Source of the DNA: Cryobacterium roopkundense
Lineage (GTDB): Bacteria > Actinomycetota > Actinomycetes > Actinomycetales > Microbacteriaceae
Reading direction: 5' to 3'
Length of the DNA: 64,000 nucleotides
Assembly: GCF_014200405.1 (NCBI RefSeq)
Contig: NZ_JACHBQ010000001.1
Location: 2,976,001-3,040,000 of the forward strand
Shown one piece after another: positions 41,891 to 50,359 of the stretch; positions within the stretch are counted from its first letter, which is position 1, and every line of letters begins with the position of its first letter. A program made the translations under genes and the position numbers. Under the pieces are notes generated by a model. It was not told the origin of the DNA. It searched no databases and was given only the letters and a program-made list of their open reading frames with translations.

Positions 41891-42703
41891 TCATTCGCTG
41901 TTCTCGGTGATCGCCGATTGTGCGGCGGCCAGGTCGACGATTGCTTTGTCGGCGGCGTAGGTCGCGATCAGCGCGGCGACGGCGAGGTTGTTGACCGCCC
42001 GTGGATATCCCCTCGAGGCGAGGTGGATCGCTTGGATGGCGTCGTCGGAGAACAGCGGGTCTGACCGGCCAGCGAATTTGAGGTGTTGCCGGATGTAATC
42101 GGTTGTGTCGGCGGCATTCATCCCGGTGATTGTGTAGCATGTGGAAATGCGTTGATCCAATGCCGCGAGCACGGCAAGTTTCAGGCGGCGCCGCAGGGTG
42201 GGTTGGCCGATGAGGAGCATCGCGAAGTGCGACCCGGTATCCATTGCCACGTTCGTCAACATGCGTAACGATTCCAGGTCGGTGTTGGTGAGCAGGTGCG
42301 CTTCGTCGATGACGACGACGGGCAGGCGGGCTCGTTCGTCGAGTTCCCCGGCGAGTAGCGCCGCGGTTTGCGAGGACAGCACTCCGGAGAAAAACGCCGG
42401 GGTCCCGCCAAGCGCCGTGACGATCTGAGTGTGGATTCCACGCATCGTGATCGTCGGGTCGGGGATGTAGATGATCTGGTGCCGGGAGGGTTCCAACTGG
42501 GCCAGGGCCGCGCGGACGGCGACGGTTTTCCCGGCGCCGACTTCACCGCTGATCACGCCGAGCTGGCGTTGGCTGACGCACCAATCGATGCGGGCGATCG
42601 CTTCCCGGTGCGAGGGGTGCGGGTGCAAGGCCTGCGGCGGAATATCGCGGGCGAAGGGCATACGCGTGAAGCCGTAGTGCGATTGCAGGGTGTCGATACT
42701 CAT
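41891..42703 (-). CDS. Transposition AAA+ ATPase (TniB/ExeA-like)
   Basis: A 270-residue ATPase. Walker A GEVGAGKT is at residues 53-60 and Walker B is LPVVVIDEAHLL near 125-136. An Arg sensor region follows, and the C-terminal lid is RGYPRAVNNLAVAALIATYA. This layout is typical of ExeA-type AAA ATPases that assist transposases as target-selection factors, like MuB, TniB and TnsC. The ATG overlaps the transposase stop by four bases, so the two are translated together. Confidence 0.88.
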   Translation of the reverse strand: MSIDTLQSHYGFTRMPFARDIPPQALHPHPSHREAIARIDWCVSQRQLGVISGEVGAGKTVAVRAALAQLEPSRHQIIYIPDPTITMRGIHTQIVTALGGTPAFFSGVLSSQTAALLAGELDERARLPVVVIDEAHLLTNTDLESLRMLTNVAMDTGSHFAMLLIGQPTLRRRLKLAVLAALDQRISTCYTITGMNAADTTDYIRQHLKFAGRSDPLFSDDAIQAIHLASRGYPRAVNNLAVAALIATYAADKAIVDLAAAQSAITENSE

Positions 42704-44226
42704 CGGGCGGCCTCCGAAACTGTCGGCACGAAGACGACCTTCCTCGCCGCCGGGGTGGATGCTTTCACGAAACTAATCGGTTCCCCAGCCATCGTGCCCT
42801 TGTGCCGGGTCTCCACCAGGCGCAGGTAGTCAATGCCGGAGGCCGCATTCCGGGCACCGGTGTCGGCCTCGTCAGCCGCCGCGGTCGCGGCCTTCTTGTG
42901 AACGTGCCGGCGAATTTCACTCAGTACGGCGATGCCGGCCGGGACGCCGTTCCCGGCCGAGACGGTGATCAGCCCGGCGAGGTCGAAGGGGTCATAAACC
43001 AGCTCCACTCGTTTGCCGACGAGGAGCTGATCCACTTGATACGTGTTGGACTGCAACGACACCGTCGCGGACTTCGTCACCGTGCGGATCGCCGACCACT
43101 GGAACGCCTCCGCAATGACGGTTTTCTCCTTCCGCACCGGGCGTCGTCCCGCCCAGCCGGCATCCCAGCGCTGCACCGGTGTTTGCCCTGTCGTCGAATG
43201 CGTGGCCTGGTGATAGACCATCTCCACCCACGACGTGAACAGAGCATTCATCTCTTCCAGCGTGGTGACCATGCTGCCCACCCCGGCATCTACTACGCCG
43301 GTCGTGGTATCGACGGTGGTGATCTCGGTGAGGAACTGCGAGTTGACGGTGTTGAAGAACCGCTCGATCTTTCCGCGGCCCTGCGGCCGATACGGCTTCG
43401 AATGCGTCAACCGGATTCCGAGGCGCGCGCAGGTCCGCGAGAGCGACTCATCAACAAAAGCGCTTCCGTTATCGACGTAAATCGTCCCGGGAATTCCGCG
43501 CGCTTCCAACGCCGGGCGGAGGGCCGCGGTGAGGCGGACGGAGTCTTCGGCGTAAGCCCACCGGCCCGCCGTCACCATCCTGGAGTGGTCGTCGAGGAAC
43601 GCGAACAGATACGTCTTCCGCCCATTGATCCGCGGCCCGTGCAACCCGTCACCGACCCATATTTCATTCGGGTAGTCCGCTTCAAACCGGCCGAAAACCT
43701 CCCGCACCCCGGTCGAAAGTTCCAGCGTGCGGAAGTGCCGCAGCAGCGTCGACTCCGACGGAGCATCACCGAGCGTGTCGATCATGATGCGCCGCACCTG
43801 CGCCGAGGTGCGGGCGGGCCGCTCCCTCTTCAACGTCGCCGCCAACGACAAGATCTGCGCCGGCGTCACCGCGCCCTGCGCCCGGCCTCGGGGTCTCAAC
43901 GCGTCGAACCCTCCGCGCCGCCACTGCCTGATCCACCGATCAAGAGTGTCCTTGCTGACCGTCACCGTCCCGCCGAATGGACCCGGATGCACCAGCCCTG
44001 CCAGCGCTCGAACCATCGGGCCGCGCTGCCGCGTCGTCACACTGTCATCGGCGGCGTCCCGGATCAGGTGGTAACGAAACAGCGCGATCTTCTCCGTCCG
44101 TCCGCGGCGCACCGCCGAAGCAGACGGCGGTCCCGCCGGCGGCGGCGGGACGAGCAAAGCATCGGCTGGCTCCGCTGGGGAAGCCCGCGGCGAAACGGGG
44201 AGCAATGCCGGGGAAAGTGCGGGCAT
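42700..44226 (-). CDS. Mu/IS481-type DD(35)E transposase (integrase core)
   Basis: A 508-residue transposase. The N-terminal winged-helix region has VSKDTLDRWIRQWRRGG and ARTSAQVRRIMIDTL. The rve core has catalytic D193 (WVGDGLHG), D252 (YVDNGSAF) and E288 (GRGKIERFF), with 35 residues between the last two. The C-terminal Mu-type beta-barrel is visible as SATVSLQSNTYQVDQLLVGK. The ATG at 44226 follows the DUF6431-like gene by 31 bases. No frameshift is present, so it looks intact. Confidence 0.92.
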   Translation of the reverse strand: MPALSPALLPVSPRASPAEPADALLVPPPPAGPPSASAVRRGRTEKIALFRYHLIRDAADDSVTTRQRGPMVRALAGLVHPGPFGGTVTVSKDTLDRWIRQWRRGGFDALRPRGRAQGAVTPAQILSLAATLKRERPARTSAQVRRIMIDTLGDAPSESTLLRHFRTLELSTGVREVFGRFEADYPNEIWVGDGLHGPRINGRKTYLFAFLDDHSRMVTAGRWAYAEDSVRLTAALRPALEARGIPGTIYVDNGSAFVDESLSRTCARLGIRLTHSKPYRPQGRGKIERFFNTVNSQFLTEITTVDTTTGVVDAGVGSMVTTLEEMNALFTSWVEMVYHQATHSTTGQTPVQRWDAGWAGRRPVRKEKTVIAEAFQWSAIRTVTKSATVSLQSNTYQVDQLLVGKRVELVYDPFDLAGLITVSAGNGVPAGIAVLSEIRRHVHKKAATAAADEADTGARNAASGIDYLRLVETRHKGTMAGEPISFVKASTPAARKVVFVPTVSEAAR

Positions 44227-44257
44227 GAAGAGTCCTCTCAAACAGTGAACACACCCA

Positions 44258-44935
44258 TCACAGGGATATGGCAGGCGCTCCTGCCACTGTTGCCGCCCAC
44301 CACGGACGGCATAAGGGCCAGTTGGTGTTGGGGACCGCCGCCCACCAGCTCCGGCAAAAAAACAGCCCGTTGGTCTGAGCGATCGCCACCTGAACCCACG
44401 CCACCGTGACGGTCGCGACGAACCGGCGAGCCAGCCCCCGTGCATACGCCATCAACGCCGACAACGCCTCACCCGAAAAAGTCCCAGCAGGCCTTGGCCA
44501 GACGACCACCGCATCGGGAGCATCCCGCACCAACAACCCCGTGAACCGTTCACCCATCGCCGCGGCCGAAGCGGCGAAAGCACGCAACCAACCACGAACC
44601 GTCGAAACCGGTCTTCCGCAGTCCGCAGCGATCCTCCGATGACCCCAACCCAAAGCAGTCTTCGCCTCGATCGCCGCCGCAATCACCTCGGCGGTATCTG
44701 CTCGCCGCGCGGCCAACCGCACCTCCAGGAGCACATGCGTGCCCTGGCAGGCCGTGCACCGAGACCGACGCGGGCGAAGGCCCCGCGGCACCCAATCTGT
44801 GCCGAGGCCCTCACGGATCACACGCGCCCGAGCCCACCCCCACGGGCGCAAACGGCCACCACAATCGGGGCAGGCAACCCGCCCGACCCGAAGGTCCAAC
44901 TCGACAACAACAGAATCATGACTTACCGTGAGCAT
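44258..44935 (-). CDS. DUF6431-like zinc-ribbon/HTH protein of the transposon
   Basis: A 225-residue protein. The N-terminal zinc ribbon has Cys 22 and 25 (VACPDCGG) and Cys 60 and 63 (RCTACQGTH). A helix-turn-helix follows (ALGWGHRRIAADCGRPVSTVRGW at about residues 95-117) and a long helical tail with Trp-rich ends (CRSWWAAV). It is the first gene of the transposon on its strand. I infer it recognises DNA ends or a target. I do not know a described function for this family. Confidence 0.7.
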   Translation of the reverse strand: MLTVSHDSVVVELDLRVGRVACPDCGGRLRPWGWARARVIREGLGTDWVPRGLRPRRSRCTACQGTHVLLEVRLAARRADTAEVIAAAIEAKTALGWGHRRIAADCGRPVSTVRGWLRAFAASAAAMGERFTGLLVRDAPDAVVVWPRPAGTFSGEALSALMAYARGLARRFVATVTVAWVQVAIAQTNGLFFCRSWWAAVPNTNWPLCRPWWAATVAGAPAISL

Positions 44936-44959
44936 CAGCGCGGCCTTACGCGTTAGAAC

Positions 44960-44995
44960 GGCCCGGCGTGATCCTTCAAGATTGCACGCCGGGCC
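44960..44995. repeat. 11-bp stem-loop near the right end of the transposon
   Basis: GGCCCGGCGTG/CACGCCGGGCC encloses a 14-base loop. It lies between the right inverted end and the DUF6431-like gene and could block transcription coming in from outside, or be a transposase site. Confidence 0.6.
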
Positions 44996-45002
44996 ATTCG
45001 TC

Positions 45003-45031
45003 TATCCGGACATCGTCAGCCTGACGCCGCC
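45003..45031. repeat. Right terminal inverted repeat of the three-gene transposon
   Basis: On the minus strand it reads GGCGGCGTCA, GGC, then TGACGAT and CCGG, mirroring the left end at 41780-41810. Confidence 0.65.
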
Positions 45032-45238
45032 GACAACCAGAAACCAAATCCAGGCGCACTAAACCCATCGTCACCGACCCCGACGCCTACGTCGTCACCC
45101 CACGAGACGCACAACAACACGCTGCTGGCCAGAACCGGAATGGAAGCGCAATTGATAACCACGTACACAGAAAGCCAAAACAAGTACCTTCGGCAAGCCA
45201 CGGGACGTGCAGCGACGCGTCGGGCAGGCTGAACGAAG

Positions 45239-45595
45239 ATGCGGCGGGTGCATCCCTTCATCTGGTTCGTCCTTGCCCTCAGCTCATTTGTGGTGATGGT
45301 GGCCACCTTTGTCGTTGGAGCTGCAGCGTCCGGTCTGGATGTCGTTGAGAAATGCGCAGAGGCCGGCCAGAGCATCGACAGGGCGTATCTCGAGGAACAC
45401 AGGCGGGAGTTCACGAGAATATTCCCCATGCACAGCATGTGCAGCGCGACCTTTGATTTAGTCCCGGCCTGGGTCAATCCTGTCCTCCTCATAGCTGCTG
45501 TGCTCACCCTCGTGCTGTCCACTTCCTGCATCGTCTCCACTATCGCGCGCGCGAAATCACGCCACCAAGGAAGATCCGTTCATGAAGAATCTTGA
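45239..45595 (+). CDS. Small membrane protein with two TM segments
   Basis: A 118-residue protein. It has an N-terminal helix (FIWFVLALSSFVVMVATFVV) and a second helix near residues 78-100 (VNPVLLIAAVLTLVLSTSC). The extracytoplasmic loop between them has three Cys. I do not recognise a family. The 3' end overlaps the following Tat-signal gene by 14 bp, suggesting one operon. It lies just outside the transposon. Confidence 0.6.
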   Translation: MRRVHPFIWFVLALSSFVVMVATFVVGAAASGLDVVEKCAEAGQSIDRAYLEEHRREFTRIFPMHSMCSATFDLVPAWVNPVLLIAAVLTLVLSTSCIVSTIARAKSRHQGRSVHEES

Positions 45596-46199
45596 ATTCA
45601 CCCGCCGCAGCTTTCTGGGTATAACCGTCGTTGTCTCAGCCGCACTAACGCTTCCTACCCGCACTCCTGCAGCGATCGCTGCCCCGATCAACGGATGGGG
45701 TGGGTCCCAGTCGGCGAATGGGTGGCCTATTCTCGCGACCGCCACGCTCTTTCGCGTCGAAGGATGCAACGAATCCGTCGGCTTGGCTCAGGGAGACTCA
45801 GCGACAATCCTTCTCTACGTAGCGCGCCGCCTCAACTATGAGATCAACACGCTGCGGGACGGCGAGATTACCGGGCACTCGACGAACCGTGCCGTCGCTC
45901 AATCGTATGAGTCGAATTATCTTTCCGGAACGGCGATCGCTGTGCACCCGGCGCTTTACCCGGTTGGGGCCAGCGGGCTCTATTACCCTAACGAACTCGC
46001 CGTGATCCGGAACATACTTGCCGAAGTCGACGGCACAGTCGATTGGGGTGGGGATGCAGCTGTGGCCAAGGAATCGCATTTCCAGATAGCTCTCCCCCCA
46101 GGAGACCGACGGATCACCAACACGGCAACAAGGATCCGTGGGTGGGACCAAGCACCCGGCCGCACGGGGGCCGGTGCTGTGAACGCGTTCGACGCCTAA
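45582..46199 (+). CDS. Tat-exported M15-type peptidase-like protein
   Basis: A 205-residue protein with a twin-arginine signal (EFTRRSFLGITVVVSAALTL). The mature part resembles peptidoglycan M15 (VanY-like) peptidases, with NYLSGTAIAVHPALYPVG in the place of SxxxGxAxD and KESHFQIALPPGD at the end, giving an HxH/W-type metal His. The zinc-ligand Asp of GxAxD is not apparent, so activity is uncertain. Together with the preceding genes it suggests a cell-wall-degrading set. Confidence 0.65.
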   Translation: MKNLEFTRRSFLGITVVVSAALTLPTRTPAAIAAPINGWGGSQSANGWPILATATLFRVEGCNESVGLAQGDSATILLYVARRLNYEINTLRDGEITGHSTNRAVAQSYESNYLSGTAIAVHPALYPVGASGLYYPNELAVIRNILAEVDGTVDWGGDAAVAKESHFQIALPPGDRRITNTATRIRGWDQAPGRTGAGAVNAFDA

Positions 46200-46301
46200 A
46201 AAAGTTCCTTCGCGTGGGTCGTTTCCGGAGCGGCACGCATCACCCCTCGGTTCGCGGCGGAGGCCCCGGAGGCTCTATACTGATTGAGGCCCACGGGCCA
46301 T

Positions 46302-46375
46302 CGGGGTATGGCGCAGCTTGGTAGCGCGCGTCGTTCGGGACGACGAGGTCGCAGGTTCAAATCCTGTTACCCCGA
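46302..46375 (+). tRNA. tRNA-Pro (anticodon CGG)
   Basis: The acceptor stem is CGGGGTA/TACCCCG. The anticodon stem is CGTCG/CGACG with loop TTCGGGA, giving anticodon CGG for proline CCG. The T arm is GCAGG TTCAAAT CCTGT. CCA is not encoded. A terminator follows at once. Confidence 0.95.
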
Positions 46376-46384
46376 CAGTAAAAT

Positions 46385-46424
46385 ATAAGGCCTCCATTCA
46401 GTCGAGTGGGGGCCTTATAGTTTT
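46385..46424 (+). terminator. Terminator after tRNA-Pro
   Basis: ATAAGGCC pairs with GGCCTTAT across an 18-base loop and is followed by AGTTTT. Confidence 0.85.
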
Positions 46425-46458
46425 CCCCGACACCCTTAATTCTGAGCGAACGGCACCC

Positions 46459-47964
46459 ATGTCGAAATCCGAACCAGAGCTCCGTTCCACCCCCGTGGTT
46501 TCCCGCCGGGCCTGGCAATCCCTGATCGTGCTGCTCGCCGGAATGTTCATGGCGCTGCTCGACACGACCATCGTGAACGTGGCGCTACCCACCATCCGCA
46601 CCAGCCTCGACGCCTCCGAGGCGACGCTCTCCTGGATCATCTCCGGCTACGCGCTGGCGTTCGGTCTCGCGCTCATCCCGGCCGGCCGCATCGGCGACCG
46701 AATCGGGCACAAGTGGGTGTTCTTCACGGGGCTGGCGCTCTTCACGCTCGCGAGCCTGGCCTGCGGGCTCGCGCAGAACGACCTGCAGCTCATCGTCGCC
46801 CGCGTGGCGCAGGGCCTCGCCGGCGGCATCTTCGTGCCGGCCGTCACGGCCGTCATCCAGCTGATGTTCCCGCCCCAGGCCCGCGGCAAGGCGTTCGCCA
46901 TCATGGGATCGGTCATCGGCGTGTCCACGGCACTCGGCCCGATCGTGGGCGGGCTCATCATCCAGGCATTCGGTGACGAGAACGGCTGGCGCCTGGTGTT
47001 CTGGGTGAACCTGCCCATCGGGATCGTGGCTCTCGTGGCCGCCGCGCGGTTGCTGCCGTCGCGCGCCGAGGCATCCGTTGCCGGCGGCGCGAAGCCCGGC
47101 ACGCCGGCGCCCGCTCGCGTGGCGCTCGACTGGGTGGGCCTGCTGCTCATCTCGGCCGGGCTCGTGGCCCTGCTCGTGCCGCTGATCGAGGGCGAAGACC
47201 AGGGCTGGCCCTGGTGGACCTTCGTGTCCCTCGCCGTGGCCGCGCTGCTGATCGTGCTCTTCGGCTTCTGGGAGGTGTCGTACACAAAACGCGGGCTCAG
47301 CCCCATCGTGCCGCCGCGGCTGTTCAGCCACCCGGCGTTCACGGGCGGAGTCATTCTCGCGCTCATGTATTTCGCCGCGTTCACGAGCATCTTCTTCACC
47401 ATCTCGATCTTGTGGCAGGCCGGGCTCGGGCATACCGCCCTCGAGTCCGGGCTCGTGTCGATCCCGTTCGCGATCGGCAGCATCATCGGCGCGTCGCAGA
47501 GCAACCGGCTCTCCCAGCGTCTCGGCCGCACGGTGCTCGTGATCGGTGTCACCCTCGTGACCGTGGGGCTCGTGTGGATCTGGCTCGTGCTGCTGCTCGT
47601 TCCGGTGGGCGACCTCACCAACTGGCACCTGCTGACCCCGCTGCTGATTGCCGGCCTCGGCAGCGGTCTGTTCATCGCGCCGAACGTGCAGTTCATCGTG
47701 GCCACCGTGGACCGCTCGGAGGCCGGAGCCGCGAGCGCCGTGGTTGGCGTGATGCAGCGCGTCGGCAGCGCGGTGGGCATCGCGGTGATAGGCAGCGTGC
47801 TGTTCGGGTCGCTCGTGGTGACCGGGCCGACCCCGGACGCCCTCGCGACTGCCTTCACGGAGAGCGCCACCCTGGCCATGGCCGTGAGCGCCGGGTTCAG
47901 CGTGGTGGCGCTCGTGCTCGTGTTCGCGCTGCCGAAGCGCGTGGCCGGGCCGCCGGCGGCCTAG
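46459..47964 (+). CDS. MFS drug:H+ antiporter, DHA2 (EmrB/QacA-like)
   Basis: A 501-residue 14-helix carrier that probably exports drugs or metabolites. DHA2 motif MALLDTTIVNVALPTIR is near residues 31-47 and motif A is RIGDRIGHKW. The ATG at 46459 is chosen because the in-frame stretch upstream is translated tRNA. The protein ends in a basic tail (ALPKRVAGPPAA). The substrate is unknown. It lies alone between tRNA-Pro and a repeat-rich intergenic region. Confidence 0.9.
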   Translation: MSKSEPELRSTPVVSRRAWQSLIVLLAGMFMALLDTTIVNVALPTIRTSLDASEATLSWIISGYALAFGLALIPAGRIGDRIGHKWVFFTGLALFTLASLACGLAQNDLQLIVARVAQGLAGGIFVPAVTAVIQLMFPPQARGKAFAIMGSVIGVSTALGPIVGGLIIQAFGDENGWRLVFWVNLPIGIVALVAAARLLPSRAEASVAGGAKPGTPAPARVALDWVGLLLISAGLVALLVPLIEGEDQGWPWWTFVSLAVAALLIVLFGFWEVSYTKRGLSPIVPPRLFSHPAFTGGVILALMYFAAFTSIFFTISILWQAGLGHTALESGLVSIPFAIGSIIGASQSNRLSQRLGRTVLVIGVTLVTVGLVWIWLVLLLVPVGDLTNWHLLTPLLIAGLGSGLFIAPNVQFIVATVDRSEAGAASAVVGVMQRVGSAVGIAVIGSVLFGSLVVTGPTPDALATAFTESATLAMAVSAGFSVVALVLVFALPKRVAGPPAA

Positions 47965-47995
47965 GCTCTCGCGCCGCTCCGCTCCGCGCCGCGCC

Positions 47996-48130
47996 GCTCC
48001 GGCCACGCGCTACCGCCCCAGCGGGCGCGGGCCGCGACAGCGGCGCGGCTCGCGGCAGGTCGTGCGCGGCTCGCGGCGCTCCGGCCACGCGCTACCGCCC
48101 CAGCGGGGGCGGGCCGCGACAGCGGCGCGG
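47996..48130. repeat. Two 53-bp direct repeats in the intergenic gap
   Basis: Copy 1 (47996-48048) and copy 2 (48078-48130) start GCTCCGGCCACGCGCTACCG and differ at one position. Each contains the 17-bp word seen at 714, 59050 and 59124. Confidence 0.85.
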
Positions 48131-48203
48131 CAGGCGGCGCGGCAGGCGGCGCGGCAGGCGGCGCGGCAGGCGGCGCGGCAGGCGGCGCGGCAGGCGGCGC
48201 GGC
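48122..48203. repeat. 12-bp tandem minisatellite (GCGGCGCGGCAG) x 6.8
   Basis: Six perfect 12-bp units and most of a seventh end exactly at the stop codon of the next gene (minus strand, stop at 48204-48206). Copy number is likely variable between strains. Confidence 0.9.
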
Positions 48204-49385
48204 TCAGCCGATGCGGGTGAGCGCGGTGAAGCTCATGGTGGCGTTCGATCCGTTGATGCAGGTCTGGTAGAGCAGGTCGTAGCCGCGCGGGATGCTGGCC
48301 GTTCCCTGCGTGTTCGCGTTCAACACGGCCACGACGCCGCCCACCAGGTAGGTTCCCGCGCGTACGCCCGAGAAAGTGATCTGTCGGCCGGTCCCCGGAA
48401 ACCGTGATCCGCCGCACGACCAGTGCTCGGCGATCGTGGCCACGCCGTAGTTGCCGGTCACGTCGACAGCTCCTCGACAGGCGTCGATCTCACTCTGAAA
48501 TCCCGAGGTCCACACGAGTTTGTTGAACAGCGCGGGCACCGCAACGGATGCCGCGGCACCCGGTGATACCCCGGCCGCCGGCCTCGGGGCGGTCGCCACC
48601 GGCCGGGCGCCGCTCGCGCGCGGCGCGGCAACCGGAGCAGCAGCCGCCGCACGCGCCGCCACCCGAGCCGCCTCCGCCACCCGCGCGGCTTCCATGGCGG
48701 CCAGACGGGCCTGTTCGGCCTGCCACGCCGCAACATCCGCGTGCACGGCCTGCACCAGGCCCGCGAGCTCCCCCCGCACCGCGTCGAGGCTCGAGGCCCA
48801 GCCGAAACGCATGCCGTCGAGGGTGCTCGTAGCGGCCGTGAGGCTCGGCGGTTCGAGGCGGAACGGCCCGCCCGACCGCGAGGCCGCTGCGCGCACGTAT
48901 GATTCGTCGATCTGCCCGGCGGCGAGCGTAAGACGCAGTGCCTGCAAGCGGATGCCCGCGGCCAGGGCCTGCCGGGACGCTTCGGTGAGCACATGTCCCG
49001 CGCTGGAATCGAGGGCAAGCTGCGCCGAGGCCAGGACGGATCGCGCGACAGCGACGCGCCCGATTGCCTGCAGGCGGTTGTCACGGAACCCTTCGAGAGC
49101 GTCGGCGTACTGCAGCTCGCTCAGGCCACGTCGCGCCGCGACGACGGAGGTCACGTGCCTCTCGCCCCTGGCATCCGCTGCCACGTTGCCCGGCACCGCT
49201 GAATCGGCCGCGGCCGCCACGGCGACCGCCGGAACCGGTGCCGGTGAGGGTGTTGCGCCTGTCAGGAGCGTGACGGACGCAACGAGCAGCGTGAGGACCG
49301 CGAGCATCCGCTGTCCAGCTCGCCGGCGAGACGAGCGATGGCGCGGCGTTTTCGCGGCGACGCTTACTGCAATCGGTTCGGTCAT
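48204..49385 (-). CDS. Large secreted Ala-rich protein of unknown function
   Basis: A 393-residue protein with a long basic N-terminus and one signal-peptide-like segment (MLAVLTLLVASVTLLTGATP). The middle is mainly Ala-rich helix, probably coiled (LARLAAMEAARVAEAARV in part). The C-terminal domain of about 110 residues (EIDACRGAVDVTGNYG to TMSFTALTRIG) has two pairs of Cys and a beta-rich pattern. I cannot assign a family. It ends directly at the minisatellite. Confidence 0.65.
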   Translation of the reverse strand: MTEPIAVSVAAKTPRHRSSRRRAGQRMLAVLTLLVASVTLLTGATPSPAPVPAVAVAAAADSAVPGNVAADARGERHVTSVVAARRGLSELQYADALEGFRDNRLQAIGRVAVARSVLASAQLALDSSAGHVLTEASRQALAAGIRLQALRLTLAAGQIDESYVRAAASRSGGPFRLEPPSLTAATSTLDGMRFGWASSLDAVRGELAGLVQAVHADVAAWQAEQARLAAMEAARVAEAARVAARAAAAAPVAAPRASGARPVATAPRPAAGVSPGAAASVAVPALFNKLVWTSGFQSEIDACRGAVDVTGNYGVATIAEHWSCGGSRFPGTGRQITFSGVRAGTYLVGGVVAVLNANTQGTASIPRGYDLLYQTCINGSNATMSFTALTRIG

Positions 49386-49670
49386 GGCAGTCCCCATTCG
49401 GGAAAGACAAACTGACCGAGCCAGTAAACCGCGCACGCGGCCGCCCGACCACCCCTTTTAGGGGACTAAGCGAGCACCGAACACCCCCAGTTCGTGGCTA
49501 GACACCGTGTCGAGCGAACCAGAAGCCTGGTTTGTGCCCGCCGATTCAACGCGGAACGTCGCCGGGGCCAACGCGGGCCGCCGGAGTGTCTATTATTGGC
49601 AGTTCAATGGTGAGCGCTCGGGCTGTGACGCACTCCAGACACCGACCGCTTTCCCCGTGGAGGTGAGAGC
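49386..49670. other. Intergenic region between the secreted protein and VanZ genes
   Basis: No gene is visible. A CCCCT-TTT-AGGGG hairpin (49452-49464) is the only small structure. Promoters for the two divergent genes are expected here. Confidence 0.4.
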
Positions 49671-50162
49671 GTGAACGCGATCCGGGTAAGGCGGCACGCC
49701 GCCCTGCACCGAGCAGCGATCCTGCTGAGCATCGGCTACCTGGTTACGCTAGCCCTGATCGCCTTCTGGCCCACCCCGGTAGACCGCGGCGGGCACGATT
49801 CCCTGGTGTCCCTGCTGGGCTGGCTGCAACGCCACGGTGCACCCGGGTGGCTGAGCTACACGTTCGTGGAGTTCTCCGCGAACGTCGCGCTCTTCGTGCC
49901 GATCGGGCTTCTCGGCGTCATTCTGCTGGGTGCACGGCGCTGGTGGCTCGCCATCCTGGCCGGCTTTCTGGCCAGCTTCAGCATCGAACTCGGGCAGCTC
50001 CTCTTTCTGCCGGCCCGATTTGCCACGGTCAACGATGTGATCGCCAACTCGCTCGGCGCGGGGATCGGCACTGTGGGTGCGCTGCTGCTGATTGGGGTGT
50101 TGCATGTGCTGCCGACGAGGGACTCGCTGCCCCCGGTCACCCGCAAGGTGCCGGTGCGCTAG
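49671..50162 (+). CDS. VanZ family membrane protein
   Basis: A 163-residue protein with four hydrophobic helices. The VanZ core is FVEFSANVALFVPIGLLGV (about residues 62-80), then LASFSIELGQLLFLPARF, with the conserved FATVNDVIANSLGAGIG. It starts at GTG 49671 with GGAGGTGAG upstream. VanZ-type proteins are associated with teicoplanin resistance or cell-envelope maintenance in some bacteria; the role here is not known. Confidence 0.85.
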   Translation: MNAIRVRRHAALHRAAILLSIGYLVTLALIAFWPTPVDRGGHDSLVSLLGWLQRHGAPGWLSYTFVEFSANVALFVPIGLLGVILLGARRWWLAILAGFLASFSIELGQLLFLPARFATVNDVIANSLGAGIGTVGALLLIGVLHVLPTRDSLPPVTRKVPVR

Positions 50163-50191
50163 CCACGCGCCTGCCTCCTAGACTGGGGGTT

Positions 50192-50353
50192 GTGCTGGAG
50201 TCGCTGCGTCGTTCGTTTCGGCAACGGGCTGCCCGTCGCCGTCTGTGCGCGCTGTGCGGGGCTGACACGCCACATCCGGTCGCCCGATACGGGGCGTTCC
50301 GGTTCTGCTCCCACGACCACCTGGCCGAATGGCGCTCCAGCAGCGTTCTCTGA
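50192..50353 (+). CDS. Small zinc-ribbon-like protein, 53 aa
   Basis: From GTG 50192, basic helix LRRSFRQRAARRR is followed by CALCGADTPHPVARYG and FRFCSHDHLAEWRSS. The CxxC...C..H pattern suggests a zinc-binding fold like the small FCSxxHLxEW proteins of Microbacteriaceae. Function is unknown. No clear SD is seen, which lowers the confidence. It follows the VanZ gene by 30 bp and ends just before the convergent HAD gene. Confidence 0.6.
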   Translation: MLESLRRSFRQRAARRRLCALCGADTPHPVARYGAFRFCSHDHLAEWRSSSVL

Positions 50354-50359
50354 GTACGG

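Larger units (their letters stand above)
41780..45031. mobile_element. Three-gene transposon: AAA+ ATPase, DD(35)E transposase, DUF6431-like protein
   Basis: The region between two similar inverted ends (41780-41810 and 45003-45031) contains only three minus-strand genes, tightly arranged. The gene content recalls the TniA/TniB core of Tn5053- and Tn7-like elements but lacks TniQ. A zinc-ribbon/HTH protein stands in its place. The outer 5-bp flanks (left ACGAT, right GACAA) do not match as a target duplication, so the exact ends remain uncertain. Length is about 3.25 kb. Confidence 0.75.

Noticed and set aside
38603..46301. Integrated prophage or ICE at tRNA-Pro
   Set aside because: No integrase, phage structural gene or attachment-site repeat of the tRNA 3' end is visible. 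The accessory stretch lies on the 5' side of the tRNA.
46318..46458. N-terminal extension of the MFS protein to 46318
   Set aside because: Those codons are the tRNA-Pro gene and its terminator translated in frame; the ATG at 46459 is a natural start.
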